Below, one piece after another: positions 17,120 through 25,235 of a stretch of DNA of 45,067 bases (within the stretch, counting starts at the first letter, position 1; each line of letters opens with the position of its first letter). The notes beneath the pieces were generated by a model that was not told where the DNA came from, ran no database searches, and saw nothing but the letters and a program-made list of their open reading frames with translations. A program made the translations under genes and the position numbers. This DNA is from Bacilli bacterium (GTDB lineage: Bacteria; Bacillota; Bacilli; Paenibacillales; NBRC-103111): the NCBI GenBank assembly GCA_028287395.1, contig JAQBPR010000186.1, positions 1-45,067 of the forward strand, in the 5' to 3' direction.

Positions 17120-17910
17120 TGGGTGCTTATTTGGATTTAATCCGCATCCGTTTTTTGATGATGCTGGCTTATCGAGTGAACTATTATAGCGGCATTCTGA
17201 TTTACATAGTGAATATTGGCGCACAGTATTTTCTATGGAAGGCCATTTATGCGGGTAATAATACGCTTGTAGGAATGGATATGGGACAGATGACGACATA
17301 TGTCGCTGTTTCCTGGATGGCGCGGGCTTTTTATTTTAACAACCTCGATAGCGAAATTGCGCGTGAAATTAAGGATGGCAGTGTAGCGGTTCAATTTATT
17401 CGACCTTATAAATATTTAATGGTCAAAATATTCCAGGGCATGGGTGAAGGGATCTTTCGCTTACTTTTGTTTTCTACGCCGGGTATGGTCATTGTCTGTC
17501 TTATATTGCCTGTACATCTTCCGAAGGATCCGCTGATTTGGTTGTTTTTTTTCGCGATGCTTTTGTTAAGCTATCTCATTAACTCACAGATCAATATTTT
17601 AACGGGCTTGTTTGCCTTCTTTGTGGAAAATAACGAGGGCATGATGCGGATGAAACGAGTCGCTGTCGATCTGTTTTCCGGTTTGATTATTCCCGTTGCT
17701 TTTTTTCCGGGGTGGGCTGAAAATGTGATCCAGTGGCTGCCCTTTCAAGCCATCTCTTATTTACCAAGTAAATTGTTTAGCGGTGGTACAACGGGTACAG
17801 CGATTCAACATGTATTTGAGATTCAAATCGCATGGTTTCTATTATTGATTTTACCGATTTATTGGATTTGGCGCAGAGCACGTCACCGCTTGTTTGTGCA
17901 GGGGGGTTAA
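17116..17910 (+). CDS. ABC-2 family permease, first subunit
   Basis: A 264-residue integral membrane protein with about six hydrophobic segments, including RVNYYSGILIYIVNIG near the N-terminus, a central pair around residues 112-160, and a C-terminal FLLLILPIYWIWRRA helix ending in a basic tail. The size, the SEIAREIKDGSVAVQFIRPYKY segment and the pairing with a second similar protein match the ABC2_membrane_6 (DUF990) permeases, which work as a heterodimer with one ATPase. It overlaps the ATPase gene by four bases and is followed by the second permease after three bases. Confidence 0.87.
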   Translation: MMGAYLDLIRIRFLMMLAYRVNYYSGILIYIVNIGAQYFLWKAIYAGNNTLVGMDMGQMTTYVAVSWMARAFYFNNLDSEIAREIKDGSVAVQFIRPYKYLMVKIFQGMGEGIFRLLLFSTPGMVIVCLILPVHLPKDPLIWLFFFAMLLLSYLINSQINILTGLFAFFVENNEGMMRMKRVAVDLFSGLIIPVAFFPGWAENVIQWLPFQAISYLPSKLFSGGTTGTAIQHVFEIQIAWFLLLILPIYWIWRRARHRLFVQGG

Positions 17911-17913
17911 AGC

Positions 17914-18702
17914 ATGTTATTTTATGGTTCATTGTTTCTCGACTATACGAAAAATTATCTCAAAACCAAGCTCACTTACCGTGCCGATCTATGGCTGGAA
18001 ATTATATCCGACTTGCTGTTTCAAGGGATGAACTTGTTTTTTATTCTCGTCGTTTTTTTACACACCAAATCACTGGGTGGTTGGTCAGAGTCGCAAATTT
18101 TATTTATTTACGGATATTTTATGATCCCTTATGGCGTATTCACCTGCTTCTTTAACTTATGGGGCTTCGCCGAGCGCTATATTATTAAAGGCGAAATGGA
18201 TCGTGTATTAACCCGTCCTGCGCATAATCTCGTGCAGCTCATTTTGGAAAATATGGATCCAACCTCGCTCGTAGGCTCGTTAGCTGGAGTAATCATTATG
18301 GGATTTGCTTGGGCGCAATTAGATATGGCTGTGCATTTCATGGATATAGCTGTCTTTATTCTACTGCTGTTAGGCTCTATATTCATATATGCAGGCGTTT
18401 ATATGATATTAACCGCGATTGCATTTTTTGTGGACGCGCCTACAGGAATTTTGCCGTTGGTATGGAATCTGCAAAATTATGGTCGCTATCCTGTAAAAAT
18501 ATACAATAAGGTGATCCAAATTTTATTGACCTGGATTTTACCGTTTGCATTTGTCGGGTTTTATCCGGCCGCTTACTTTTTAGATGCCGCCCATTGGCGG
18601 ACAATGGCACTTTTGACGCCCGCGGTTGGAGTCGTTTTTTTTACACTAGCCCTGTTTTTTTGGAATTATGGCGTCAAAAAATATCGCGGGGCCGGGTCAT
18701 AA
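17914..18702 (+). CDS. ABC-2 family permease, second subunit
   Basis: A 262-residue membrane protein of the same family as its upstream neighbour, again with about six membrane segments. The KGEMDRVLTRPAHNLVQLI stretch corresponds to the KDGSVAVQFIRPYKY stretch of the first subunit and is a family hallmark. GGGGGG lies just before ATG 17914. It completes a three-gene exporter operon. No terminator is visible before the peroxiredoxin gene 40 bases downstream, so cotranscription is possible. Confidence 0.87.
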   Translation: MLFYGSLFLDYTKNYLKTKLTYRADLWLEIISDLLFQGMNLFFILVVFLHTKSLGGWSESQILFIYGYFMIPYGVFTCFFNLWGFAERYIIKGEMDRVLTRPAHNLVQLILENMDPTSLVGSLAGVIIMGFAWAQLDMAVHFMDIAVFILLLLGSIFIYAGVYMILTAIAFFVDAPTGILPLVWNLQNYGRYPVKIYNKVIQILLTWILPFAFVGFYPAAYFLDAAHWRTMALLTPAVGVVFFTLALFFWNYGVKKYRGAGS

Positions 18703-18742
18703 GATGAGTTAACAATTCGATAACAAAGGGATGATATAGTAA

Positions 18743-19219
18743 GTGGAGTCTAAACAACAGCGAGTGAAGATTGGAGAGAGAGTGGCAGACTTTACTTTGC
18801 CAGCAGTGAATGGGAAAATGATTCGATTGAGCCAATTTCTTGGGAGAAAGCTAGTGATTTATTTTTATCCGAAAAATATGACGCCCACCTGTACGCAAGA
18901 AGCGTGTGATTTTCGTGATTATACGGCACAATTCCGTGCAGCAGGCGCTGAAGTGATTGGCATTAGTCCGGATCCGGTAAAATCCCATGACAAATTTTCC
19001 GGTAAGCTTGGGTTGACCTTTCCCTTGCTTTCCGATGAAGCTTTAGAAGTCGCTCATTTGTTCGATGTATGGCAATTGAAAAAGCTGTATGGGAGGGAAT
19101 ATATGGGGATTGTTCGATCGACTTTCTTACTGGATGAGCAGGGGGTTTTACGTCAAGAATGGCGTAACGTGAGAATTAAAGGACATATAAACGAAGTATT
19201 AGCCGCAGTTCAACTATAA
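18743..19219 (+). CDS. bcp: Thiol peroxidase of the Bcp/PrxQ family
   Basis: Bcp peroxiredoxins reduce hydrogen peroxide and organic or lipid hydroperoxides with thioredoxin as donor. The 158-residue protein has the peroxidatic and resolving cysteines five residues apart in TPTCTQEACDF, as in 2-Cys (atypical) Bcp, with FYPKN before and the late STFLLDEQG segment. The start is taken as GTG 18743 with AAAGGG 12 bases upstream; a second GTG ten codons later is possible. It lies 40 bases after the exporter operon and converges on the desaturase. Its closeness to the desaturase suggests lipid-peroxide defence, but that is only positional. Confidence 0.92.
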   Translation: MESKQQRVKIGERVADFTLPAVNGKMIRLSQFLGRKLVIYFYPKNMTPTCTQEACDFRDYTAQFRAAGAEVIGISPDPVKSHDKFSGKLGLTFPLLSDEALEVAHLFDVWQLKKLYGREYMGIVRSTFLLDEQGVLRQEWRNVRIKGHINEVLAAVQL

Positions 19220-19243
19220 AAAATAAGTCGAAACTGCGGGCGA

Positions 19244-20155
19244 TTAATAACTTCCCTTAGCCGCAAGACGTTCGGAAATTCGCTTCAATTTATGATAGTA
19301 TATAAGGAGATCCGTTTTGGCTTTCTCTGCTTCAGGACGACTTGGCTGCAGCTTATCAATGGCCCAGAAGTTGATCAAATGCTCGAATACCTGGTTAAAA
19401 TAAGCAACGGGGCCATAGCTTGCGTCTTTTGCAATAATTTCCATTCTGTCTTTAAACCGCGGCATGCTTACTCCCGGCATAGCGAAGTCGGTCATCGCTT
19501 TATGAATGTAATAAATAAAGTTATGATCCACACTTAAATAGCCTTTGACTGCGTCGCGATAAAAAGCAAAATGAAGCGATTCATCCTTGGCAATCCGACG
19601 AAGCAGGTTGGCTAAACTGCGATCACAATCGTTGCAAGCTTTGGCGACATTATTGTAAAAAACCATAGTAGCTAACTCTTGCACAGTTGTGTAAACCATT
19701 GTTTCAATCGCTGTATCGAAATCCGGTGCATAACCGCCTTCAACTACAGCCTTACGCAGTAAGTGCAGCTCATGCGGATCGGCATTACGCGTAATAATGA
19801 GATACGTTTCTAATAGAGAGGAATGCTGGTCTTCCTCGGATACCCAAGTATGGACAAAGTCTTGCAATACCTTTAAAGAGCCTTTAAAGGTAGTAGCTAG
19901 ATGATGATAGAAAAAAGGCAAATTCACTTCTGTCAGAAGTGAAGTTTCTACGGCAGTATAAATAGCGGGCGGAAGCTTTCGTTGTTCAATAGTCCATGGT
20001 GTTTCGACAAAGCTTTTACCAAGCTCCCATGGAATGAACTCATGATAACTCCAATCTATATTTGCCGCTCGTTCTCGGTGCAATCTATATAATTCGGTTA
20101 AGTAAGGTTCTAATTTATGGTCAAAAACATTTAATTTATAATGTTCTGAGAACAT
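19244..20155 (-). CDS. Soluble acyl-ACP desaturase-like diiron enzyme
   Basis: The 303-residue protein fits the soluble acyl-[ACP] desaturase family (FA_desaturase_2; plant stearoyl-ACP desaturase, mycobacterial DesA). The diiron ligand set is complete: E76 in LTEVNLPFF, E108 and H111 in SEEDQH, E160 in QELATM, and E192 with H195 in DESLH. These match the plant EENRH and DEKRH motifs in spacing. There is no membrane segment, so it acts in the cytosol on acyl carrier protein-bound chains with a ferredoxin-type donor (family knowledge). It has its own promoter, GGAGG before ATG, and no fatty-acid genes nearby. This family is unusual in Bacillota, where the membrane-bound Des type is the familiar one. 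Confidence 0.82.
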   Translation of the reverse strand: MFSEHYKLNVFDHKLEPYLTELYRLHRERAANIDWSYHEFIPWELGKSFVETPWTIEQRKLPPAIYTAVETSLLTEVNLPFFYHHLATTFKGSLKVLQDFVHTWVSEEDQHSSLLETYLIITRNADPHELHLLRKAVVEGGYAPDFDTAIETMVYTTVQELATMVFYNNVAKACNDCDRSLANLLRRIAKDESLHFAFYRDAVKGYLSVDHNFIYYIHKAMTDFAMPGVSMPRFKDRMEIIAKDASYGPVAYFNQVFEHLINFWAIDKLQPSRPEAEKAKTDLLIYYHKLKRISERLAAKGSY

Positions 20156-20187
20156 GATGGCCTCCTTGGGTCATTTAACTAACCCTT

Positions 20188-20216
20188 AACATATAACTTA
20201 ATCTAATGATTGTCAA
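20188..20216 (-). promoter_or_regulatory. Sigma-A promoter of the desaturase gene
   Basis: On the minus strand a perfect TTGACA (20216-20211), a 17-base spacer and TATGTT (20193-20188) lie about 30 bases before the start codon. TTAAGGG...TTAGTTAA sequence around the start site is AT-rich, but I see no recognised operator. Confidence 0.7.
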
Positions 20217-20408
20217 CGCAAGTGACCTCTATTTGAAAGTATATGAGCTGTTTGCTTGCGGTAAAACACTCTTTGTCCTTATTATTGGCAAAATTCGGCT
20301 TTGTCATACATAATGTTGTGTGCACATATAATTTAATAGAGAGATTTATTTTACTAGACCCGTTCGATGCCAGTTTTCCTTAGGAAAACTTTTAGGAGGA
20401 ATTATTCA

Positions 20409-21971
20409 ATGTTTAATGGGTCGCAAGTGGGCACTGTAAAAAAAGTGCTAGGGGTGCTTTCTTTTTTATTATTGTGGCAATTGTCAGCCGTCGGACAAGG
20501 AAACACGCAGGTATACGCACAATCGTCTGGAGAAAATGAACCCAATGGTGCAAGCATAGAAGCAACGGATGCGGTCTATCATGAATTATATACCCAATTA
20601 AAGTCAGGTCGACGCATAGAAACGGATCAAACGCAAAAAGAATACATAACTCCTAAACAACCGACGGTATATTTAACCTTTGATGATGGACCTAGTACGC
20701 TTACTCCGAAGGTGCTGGATATTTTGCACGATGAAGGCGTGAAAGCATCCTTTTTTGTATTAGGGAATATGGCTGAAGAACATCCTGAGTACATCAAGCG
20801 GATTGTTAGTGATGGACATACATTGGGGAATCATACCTATAATCATGTATATAAAGAATTGTATGGGGATTTCAAGGAATTTTGGCGGCAAATTCAAAAA
20901 ACGCAGGGGATATTAAACGATATTGTTGGGTTTAAGCCTGAGCTGCTTCGCGCTCCTGGAGGGACTTATACCAATTTTGACGCTTTTTATTACTACTATC
21001 TAGGTCAGGCGGGCTATACCGTCATGGATTGGAATATGGATAGTGCAGACTCTACCCGTGCGGATATATCTGCCGCAGAAATTGTTGAGTCGGTTAAGAA
21101 AAGCAAATTGAAGCATGAAGTGATTCTATTAATGCATGATGGTACAGGACATAGTCAAACGGTGAAGGCACTTCCAGAAATTATTCATTATTTTAAAAAA
21201 CAAGGCTATGCTTTTGCTCCATTAACTTTGAATGTCAAGCCAGCGCAATTCCCAGTGTCCAAAGGAAAGTGGAATCGGTCGCAAAGCTATGAGCAATTTA
21301 CAGGCATGGAACAGATCGTTGCACAATACGCGGAAGAACATAATAAAGAAATAGCTATAGAGAAGCAAAAAGCGGAAAATCTGCGCTTGCTTGCACTACG
21401 TCCTACAACTCCGCTGACGATTGTGATTGATCAGCAAAGCCAGATTTTGCAGCCTCAGGATTATGATTTTAGTCAAGGGAAATTCATGGTTCCCTTACAT
21501 GCACTTGTTGCTCAAATGGGAGGCCATCTGCAGTGGGACAACGTTCAGGATGTAGTTACGGCTTACTATGGTCTGCGAAAGGTAGAATTTGATTTGCCAC
21601 GACATACGATTCGTTCCTATGCGGCAAATGGACATTTAACAACATTCGGGATGCAAACTTTTAAATTATATCATGGCATTCTCGAAGTTCCATTACGAAG
21701 CACAATTGAGATGCTGGGCAATTATATTAGTGGATATAATGTTGATGAGGGCGGTCGTGCAGTCCAAATTTATAGTGGATTTACTACCCAGCTTATCACC
21801 GATTTTTCGGGAATTCAGCTGGATAAAAGTAACCTCGCACCCATTGGCGAAAGTTCTCTGCTGCTGGGCTTAGCGGATCCGCAGTTCTCCGACAAAGTGA
21901 AATTGGATTTCGCAGATCGAAGTCTTTCACTTGTACTTGGGCTATCTCTCCACGAGAAACATATTCATTGA
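20409..21971 (+). CDS. Secreted polysaccharide deacetylase with copper-amine-oxidase-like domain
   Basis: The product (520 residues from ATG 20409, AGGAGG 9 bases upstream) has a signal peptide with hydrophobic core VLGVLSFLLLWQL and likely cleavage near VYA-Q. A NodB deacetylase domain follows at about 85-285: TFDDGP with D92/D93, HTYNH with H142 and H146, RAPGG and LLMHDG. It likely N-deacetylates peptidoglycan or another GlcNAc polymer. Residues about 355-460 resemble the N-terminal copper-amine-oxidase-like domain common on Paenibacillus surface proteins. The last 58 residues (from 21796 on) are read from the opposite strand of the lysR gene and look like readthrough past a lost stop. An upstream in-frame start at 20367 has no binding site. 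A perfect 8-bp hairpin (20372-20390) precedes the binding site. Confidence 0.88.
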   Translation: MFNGSQVGTVKKVLGVLSFLLLWQLSAVGQGNTQVYAQSSGENEPNGASIEATDAVYHELYTQLKSGRRIETDQTQKEYITPKQPTVYLTFDDGPSTLTPKVLDILHDEGVKASFFVLGNMAEEHPEYIKRIVSDGHTLGNHTYNHVYKELYGDFKEFWRQIQKTQGILNDIVGFKPELLRAPGGTYTNFDAFYYYYLGQAGYTVMDWNMDSADSTRADISAAEIVESVKKSKLKHEVILLMHDGTGHSQTVKALPEIIHYFKKQGYAFAPLTLNVKPAQFPVSKGKWNRSQSYEQFTGMEQIVAQYAEEHNKEIAIEKQKAENLRLLALRPTTPLTIVIDQQSQILQPQDYDFSQGKFMVPLHALVAQMGGHLQWDNVQDVVTAYYGLRKVEFDLPRHTIRSYAANGHLTTFGMQTFKLYHGILEVPLRSTIEMLGNYISGYNVDEGGRAVQIYSGFTTQLITDFSGIQLDKSNLAPIGESSLLLGLADPQFSDKVKLDFADRSLSLVLGLSLHEKHIH

Positions 21972-22707
21972 CCTCTAGAGACGAAACAAAAGTAGCTCCA
22001 TATCCAGCTATAACTGCACGAATGGTCTCATTTAAACCATTAAATTGTAAGCCTACAACAGGGGGATCAACGTTTCGTGTTCTGCATAAGGCAAATAATT
22101 TTTCTCGTGTGGAGCTGCCTTCTTCTCTTAATATAAAAGGTTCTTTCATAATTTGCTCCAATGTTACGGTTTGATCCGCATAACGATGCTGAATCGGCAC
22201 GACAAACCAAAGCTCATCCTCGAATAAAAGCTCCTTCTCGATCGAAGGATGCGCAATTGCACCACCGCCTACGATCGCAAGCTCCGCCTCAAAATGAGTT
22301 AAAAGCTCAAATGCCTCTCGCGAATTGGTTGTAGTGAGAATGCATTCGACTTTTTCATGCTGCAGTTTGAATTGTGAAATCCATTTAGGCAGTAAAAAAT
22401 TAGCAGGAAGATAAGTTGCTGCTATCAGTAATTTACCGGATTGGCCCAATTTGTATTCGTCCAAACGGGCTTCGATTTCAATTTCTAATGTAAATAATCT
22501 TTTTGCTTGGCTAGCTAGCAGCTTTCCTGCATCCGTTAGTCCGATTCCTCTTCCTTTAGGAGTCAAAAGCAGTAATTCAAGCTCTTTTTCTAAATTGCGA
22601 ATTTGCGCTGTTACTGCAGGCTGGCTTATCCTTAGCTGCTCTGCTGCACGAGTTACACTACCCAATTCGGCGACTTTGGCATAAATTTTTAATGCATGTA
22701 AATTCAT
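21796..22707 (-). CDS. LysR-family transcriptional regulator
   Basis: The 303-residue protein has the N-terminal winged helix (about 1-60: LGSVTRAAEQLRISQPAVTAQIRNLE) and a periplasmic-binding-like effector domain from about residue 88 (GKLLIAATYLPANFLLP). It is related to the CysL/CynR-like group. The start is ATG 22707 with AAGGAGATCTCGCA upstream; the in-frame start 11 codons earlier is not needed. It is divergent from the threonine-synthase-like gene, the classical layout for a LysR regulator and its target, so regulation by a metabolite of that enzyme is a fair guess. Its 3' end overlaps the convergent deacetylase by 176 bases. The last residues look like ordinary LysR sequence, so the overlap is due to the other gene. 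Confidence 0.9.
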   Translation of the reverse strand: MNLHALKIYAKVAELGSVTRAAEQLRISQPAVTAQIRNLEKELELLLLTPKGRGIGLTDAGKLLASQAKRLFTLEIEIEARLDEYKLGQSGKLLIAATYLPANFLLPKWISQFKLQHEKVECILTTTNSREAFELLTHFEAELAIVGGGAIAHPSIEKELLFEDELWFVVPIQHRYADQTVTLEQIMKEPFILREEGSSTREKLFALCRTRNVDPPVVGLQFNGLNETIRAVIAGYGATFVSSLEVNEYVSRGEIAQVQVKDFDLRNPISLCRRTADPLSPAAENFRQWVRGYFYPAEFPKNR

Positions 22708-22771
22708 TGCGAGATCTCCTTTTGTGGACTTATTCATCAAAAATAATTATGATATGCAAAAAAATATATAT

Positions 22772-22800
22772 TTTACTTATGTTTAATTCATTCCTATTCT
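22772..22800 (+). promoter_or_regulatory. Probable promoter of the threonine-synthase-like gene
   Basis: TTTACT (22772-22777), a 17-base spacer and TATTCT (22795-22800) lie in the divergent gap to lysR. The gap is very AT-rich and may hold LysR sites, but no clear T-N11-A dyad stands out. Confidence 0.45.
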
Positions 22801-22882
22801 ATAGTTAAAGGTGCTTGAAAAGCAACCATAGAAAGGCGGTGAAGAGATTCGATTCACAGTAAATGAATGGAATCTCAAAGGG

Positions 22883-24139
22883 ATGAAGTTAATTTGTATA
22901 GATTGTAGCGAACAAGTGCCAGATGCAGCTTTTCAATATCATTGTTCTTGTGGCGGAATGCTTGAGATCGTTCATGATTTTCATGGAATCGATGTGGAGC
23001 TATTACGTGGTATTTTTGAAAAACGACTTGCGGAGCGAATGACTCCCTATGCCAGTGGAGTTTGGCGCTATAAAGAGCTTATTTTTCCAGAGCTGCCGGA
23101 ACGGTTTATCACGACTAGATATGAAGGAAACACAGGGCTTTATTCAACAGAAGCTCTGAGTGCATACGGCGGCGTTAGACGAATATGGTTCAAAGCGCAG
23201 AGTGAAAATCCCAGCGGATCTTTTAAAGACAATGGGATGACTGTAGCTGTATCGCATGCTTGTTTTATAGGAATGAATCAATTGGCTTGCTCGTCAACTG
23301 GGAATACGTCTGCTTCCTTAGCGATGTATGCAGCTTTGGCGAAAAGCAAAGCCTATGTTTTTGTTCCGGATCGTCAAATATCTGCGAATAAGGTGCTGCA
23401 AACATTAGCCTATGGAGCAGAAATGCTACGTTTTTCTGGCAATTATGATGATGGGATTCGCTTTTTAGAGCGATTCGGCGCCGAATTGGGATTATACGTT
23501 TGTAATTCAATCAATCCTTATCGAATAGAGGGACAAAAGAGTATTATTTTTGAAGCAGCTCAAATGCTAAAGTGGCAGATTCCTGAATGGATCGTTGTAC
23601 CGGGTGGCGCTTTAAGCAATGCAACGGCGCTTGGTAAAGGCCTGAATGACTTATTTACACTTGGATTTATCGATAAATTGCCTAAGGTAGCGGTTGTTCA
23701 AGCGGAAGGGGCAAGTCCTTTTCATCGAATGATAGCTAATCAGGAAACGAAATTACGTCCAGAGCTAAATCCGCATACGATAGCATCAGCCATGAATATT
23801 GGCAATCCGCCTAGCTGGAAAAAAGCAAAACGTATGCTTGCGCAAACTTGCGGAGTAACAGTTTCGGTATCGGATGCAGAGATATTGGCGGCGAAGGTGC
23901 TTATCGACCGCAGCGGAATTGGCTGTGAGCCTGCATCGGCAGCAGCGTTAGCCGGACTTCGCAAATTAACGATAAGCCATGTAATTGATAAAGATGAAAC
24001 AGCCCTATGCATTCTTACGGGCCATATTTTAAAAGATACTGAGGTTTTAAGTAAACACTTTGATCAAGACCCTCGGCCTTCCATTCAGCTAAACCTGCAT
24101 CATGTTCAGTTTACAGGTTGTTTTCAAAATCCAAATTAA
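22883..24139 (+). CDS. Threonine synthase-like PLP enzyme
   Basis: This 418-residue fold-type II PLP enzyme resembles threonine synthase, which converts O-phosphohomoserine to threonine. The N-terminus has a small zinc-ribbon-like pair of cysteine motifs (CIDC, CSCG). The PLP lysine is in NPSGSFKDNG, followed by CSSTGNTSAS and the glycine-rich VVPGGALSN phosphate loop. No hom or thrB lies beside it, and it has a divergent LysR partner, so it may be a paralogue with another substrate; cysteate synthase is a known offshoot of this family. The start is uncertain: ATG 22883 abuts AAAGGG with no spacing, while an open frame reaches back to 22832 without ATG, GTG or TTG, and ATT at 22847 has a fair site. 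Confidence 0.82.
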   Translation: MKLICIDCSEQVPDAAFQYHCSCGGMLEIVHDFHGIDVELLRGIFEKRLAERMTPYASGVWRYKELIFPELPERFITTRYEGNTGLYSTEALSAYGGVRRIWFKAQSENPSGSFKDNGMTVAVSHACFIGMNQLACSSTGNTSASLAMYAALAKSKAYVFVPDRQISANKVLQTLAYGAEMLRFSGNYDDGIRFLERFGAELGLYVCNSINPYRIEGQKSIIFEAAQMLKWQIPEWIVVPGGALSNATALGKGLNDLFTLGFIDKLPKVAVVQAEGASPFHRMIANQETKLRPELNPHTIASAMNIGNPPSWKKAKRMLAQTCGVTVSVSDAEILAAKVLIDRSGIGCEPASAAALAGLRKLTISHVIDKDETALCILTGHILKDTEVLSKHFDQDPRPSIQLNLHHVQFTGCFQNPN

Positions 24140-24177
24140 GGAACATATTTCGATAAATACAGCAAAATTAAATAAAG

Positions 24178-24379
24178 AATGTGTTCAAAAAAGTGGCGAC
24201 GTGGAGTAATGGGTGTGCTTGTAAAGTTTACGTGCCGACTTTGAAAATGAGTTTCCCCCTTGGTCAATTCAAGAAACTCATTTTCAACTGAGGTAAAAGT
24301 TTTCGTAAGAAAACTCACTTCGTAAGCATACGCTTAAAGCACATCCATTACGCAACATAGCTAATTCTTTTTGAAGACT
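24178..24379 (+). repeat. MITE-like hairpin-rich repeat, copy B
   Basis: This copy starts ATGTGTTCAAAAAAGTGGCGAC like copy A, has the same long hairpin (arms TTGAAAATGAGTTTC and GAAACTCATTTTCAA, 24240-24287), and ends with GCACATCCATTACGCAACATAG. The extra GTTTTGC/GCAAAAC module of copy A is absent here. It sits between two convergent genes and its right end overlaps the last codons of the SDR gene. Its hairpin may act as a terminator for either neighbour, though no long T-run follows. Confidence 0.75.
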
Positions 24380-25062
24380 TTCGCTAATTTGATAATATCC
24401 TTGCTTTCCAAGATGGATTGCTCGTAGCCCGTATTTACGGTATGTATCATGGCAGTACCTAGTTCTTTCATGGTGAGGGCTTGACTAGGGAGAAGGAGCC
24501 TTATTACAGGAAAAAGCCAAGTTAATGCGAAATAATACTTATGGGTATTTTTTAACCCCTTTGTCGGATGTATATAGCCAGGGCGAAACATATACGCTCT
24601 TTTGAAAGGGAGCTGCAATAAGCGATTTTCTGTTTTCCCTTTAATTTTAGCCCACATACTTCTGCCTTGTTCCGTACTATCCGTTCCACTACCAGATACG
24701 TAACAGAAAACCATATCCGGATTCAATCTTGAAAGCAGATTTGCCACATGCAGGGTAAGGTCATATGTCAAACGATTGTATTCCGTTTCCTTCATACCAA
24801 ATGAAGACACACCCAAGCAAAAAAAGCAGGCATTATAATTTTTTAATTGAGGCTCAATTGGGGATAGATCAAAGAAATTACTATGTAATATTTCAGTTAA
24901 TTTGGGGTGGGATATACCACATGGTTTCCGGTTTATGACTAAAATCTTTTCTATATCGGAATGCTCAAGACATTCGTGCAGTACACCTTCCCCTACCATT
25001 CCAGAAGCGCCTGTAATGATAACTCTAATTTTATTATTTGATAAATCAGGCTGCAATTGCAT
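24361..25062 (-). CDS. Atypical SDR-family NAD(P)-binding protein
   Basis: The 233-residue protein is a Rossmann-fold oxidoreductase-like protein. The nucleotide loop is VIITGASGMVGEGVL (about residues 13-27), followed by NRKP after the second strand, FFCLGVSS in the middle and a YVSGSGTDS segment; the usual YxxxK pair is not evident. Such proteins are annotated as NAD-dependent epimerase/dehydratase-like with unknown substrate. Its last codons (ending KVFKKN) and the TAG stop fall within the right end of repeat copy B, so the natural C-terminus may have been altered by the insertion. It is monocistronic, divergent from guaA. Confidence 0.75.
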   Translation of the reverse strand: MQLQPDLSNNKIRVIITGASGMVGEGVLHECLEHSDIEKILVINRKPCGISHPKLTEILHSNFFDLSPIEPQLKNYNACFFCLGVSSFGMKETEYNRLTYDLTLHVANLLSRLNPDMVFCYVSGSGTDSTEQGRSMWAKIKGKTENRLLQLPFKRAYMFRPGYIHPTKGLKNTHKYYFALTWLFPVIRLLLPSQALTMKELGTAMIHTVNTGYEQSILESKDIIKLAKVFKKN

Positions 25063-25156
25063 ATCAATTTCCTGCTTTCTTTATCTTTTATTCTTAAGCT
25101 TACCATTCTCTGCAAACTAAAAAAACTTATTTTTGCGACACATCCTCATAGTTTCC

Positions 25157-25186
25157 TTGACTATAATAAATGAGGTTCTATATACT
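25157..25186 (+). promoter_or_regulatory. Sigma-A promoter of guaA
   Basis: TTGACT (25157-25162), an 18-base spacer and TATACT (25181-25186) lie about 50 bases before the guaA start. There is no purine riboswitch in the short leader. Confidence 0.7.
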
Positions 25187-25235
25187 TATGTAATGTTGAT
25201 TACAGAAGACAGATGCATAGGAGAGAATGGAGCTC

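Noticed and set aside
20160-20220. FapR operator before the desaturase gene
   Set aside because: TTAGTTAA near the -10 shares a few bases with the FapR half-site, but there is no properly spaced second half.
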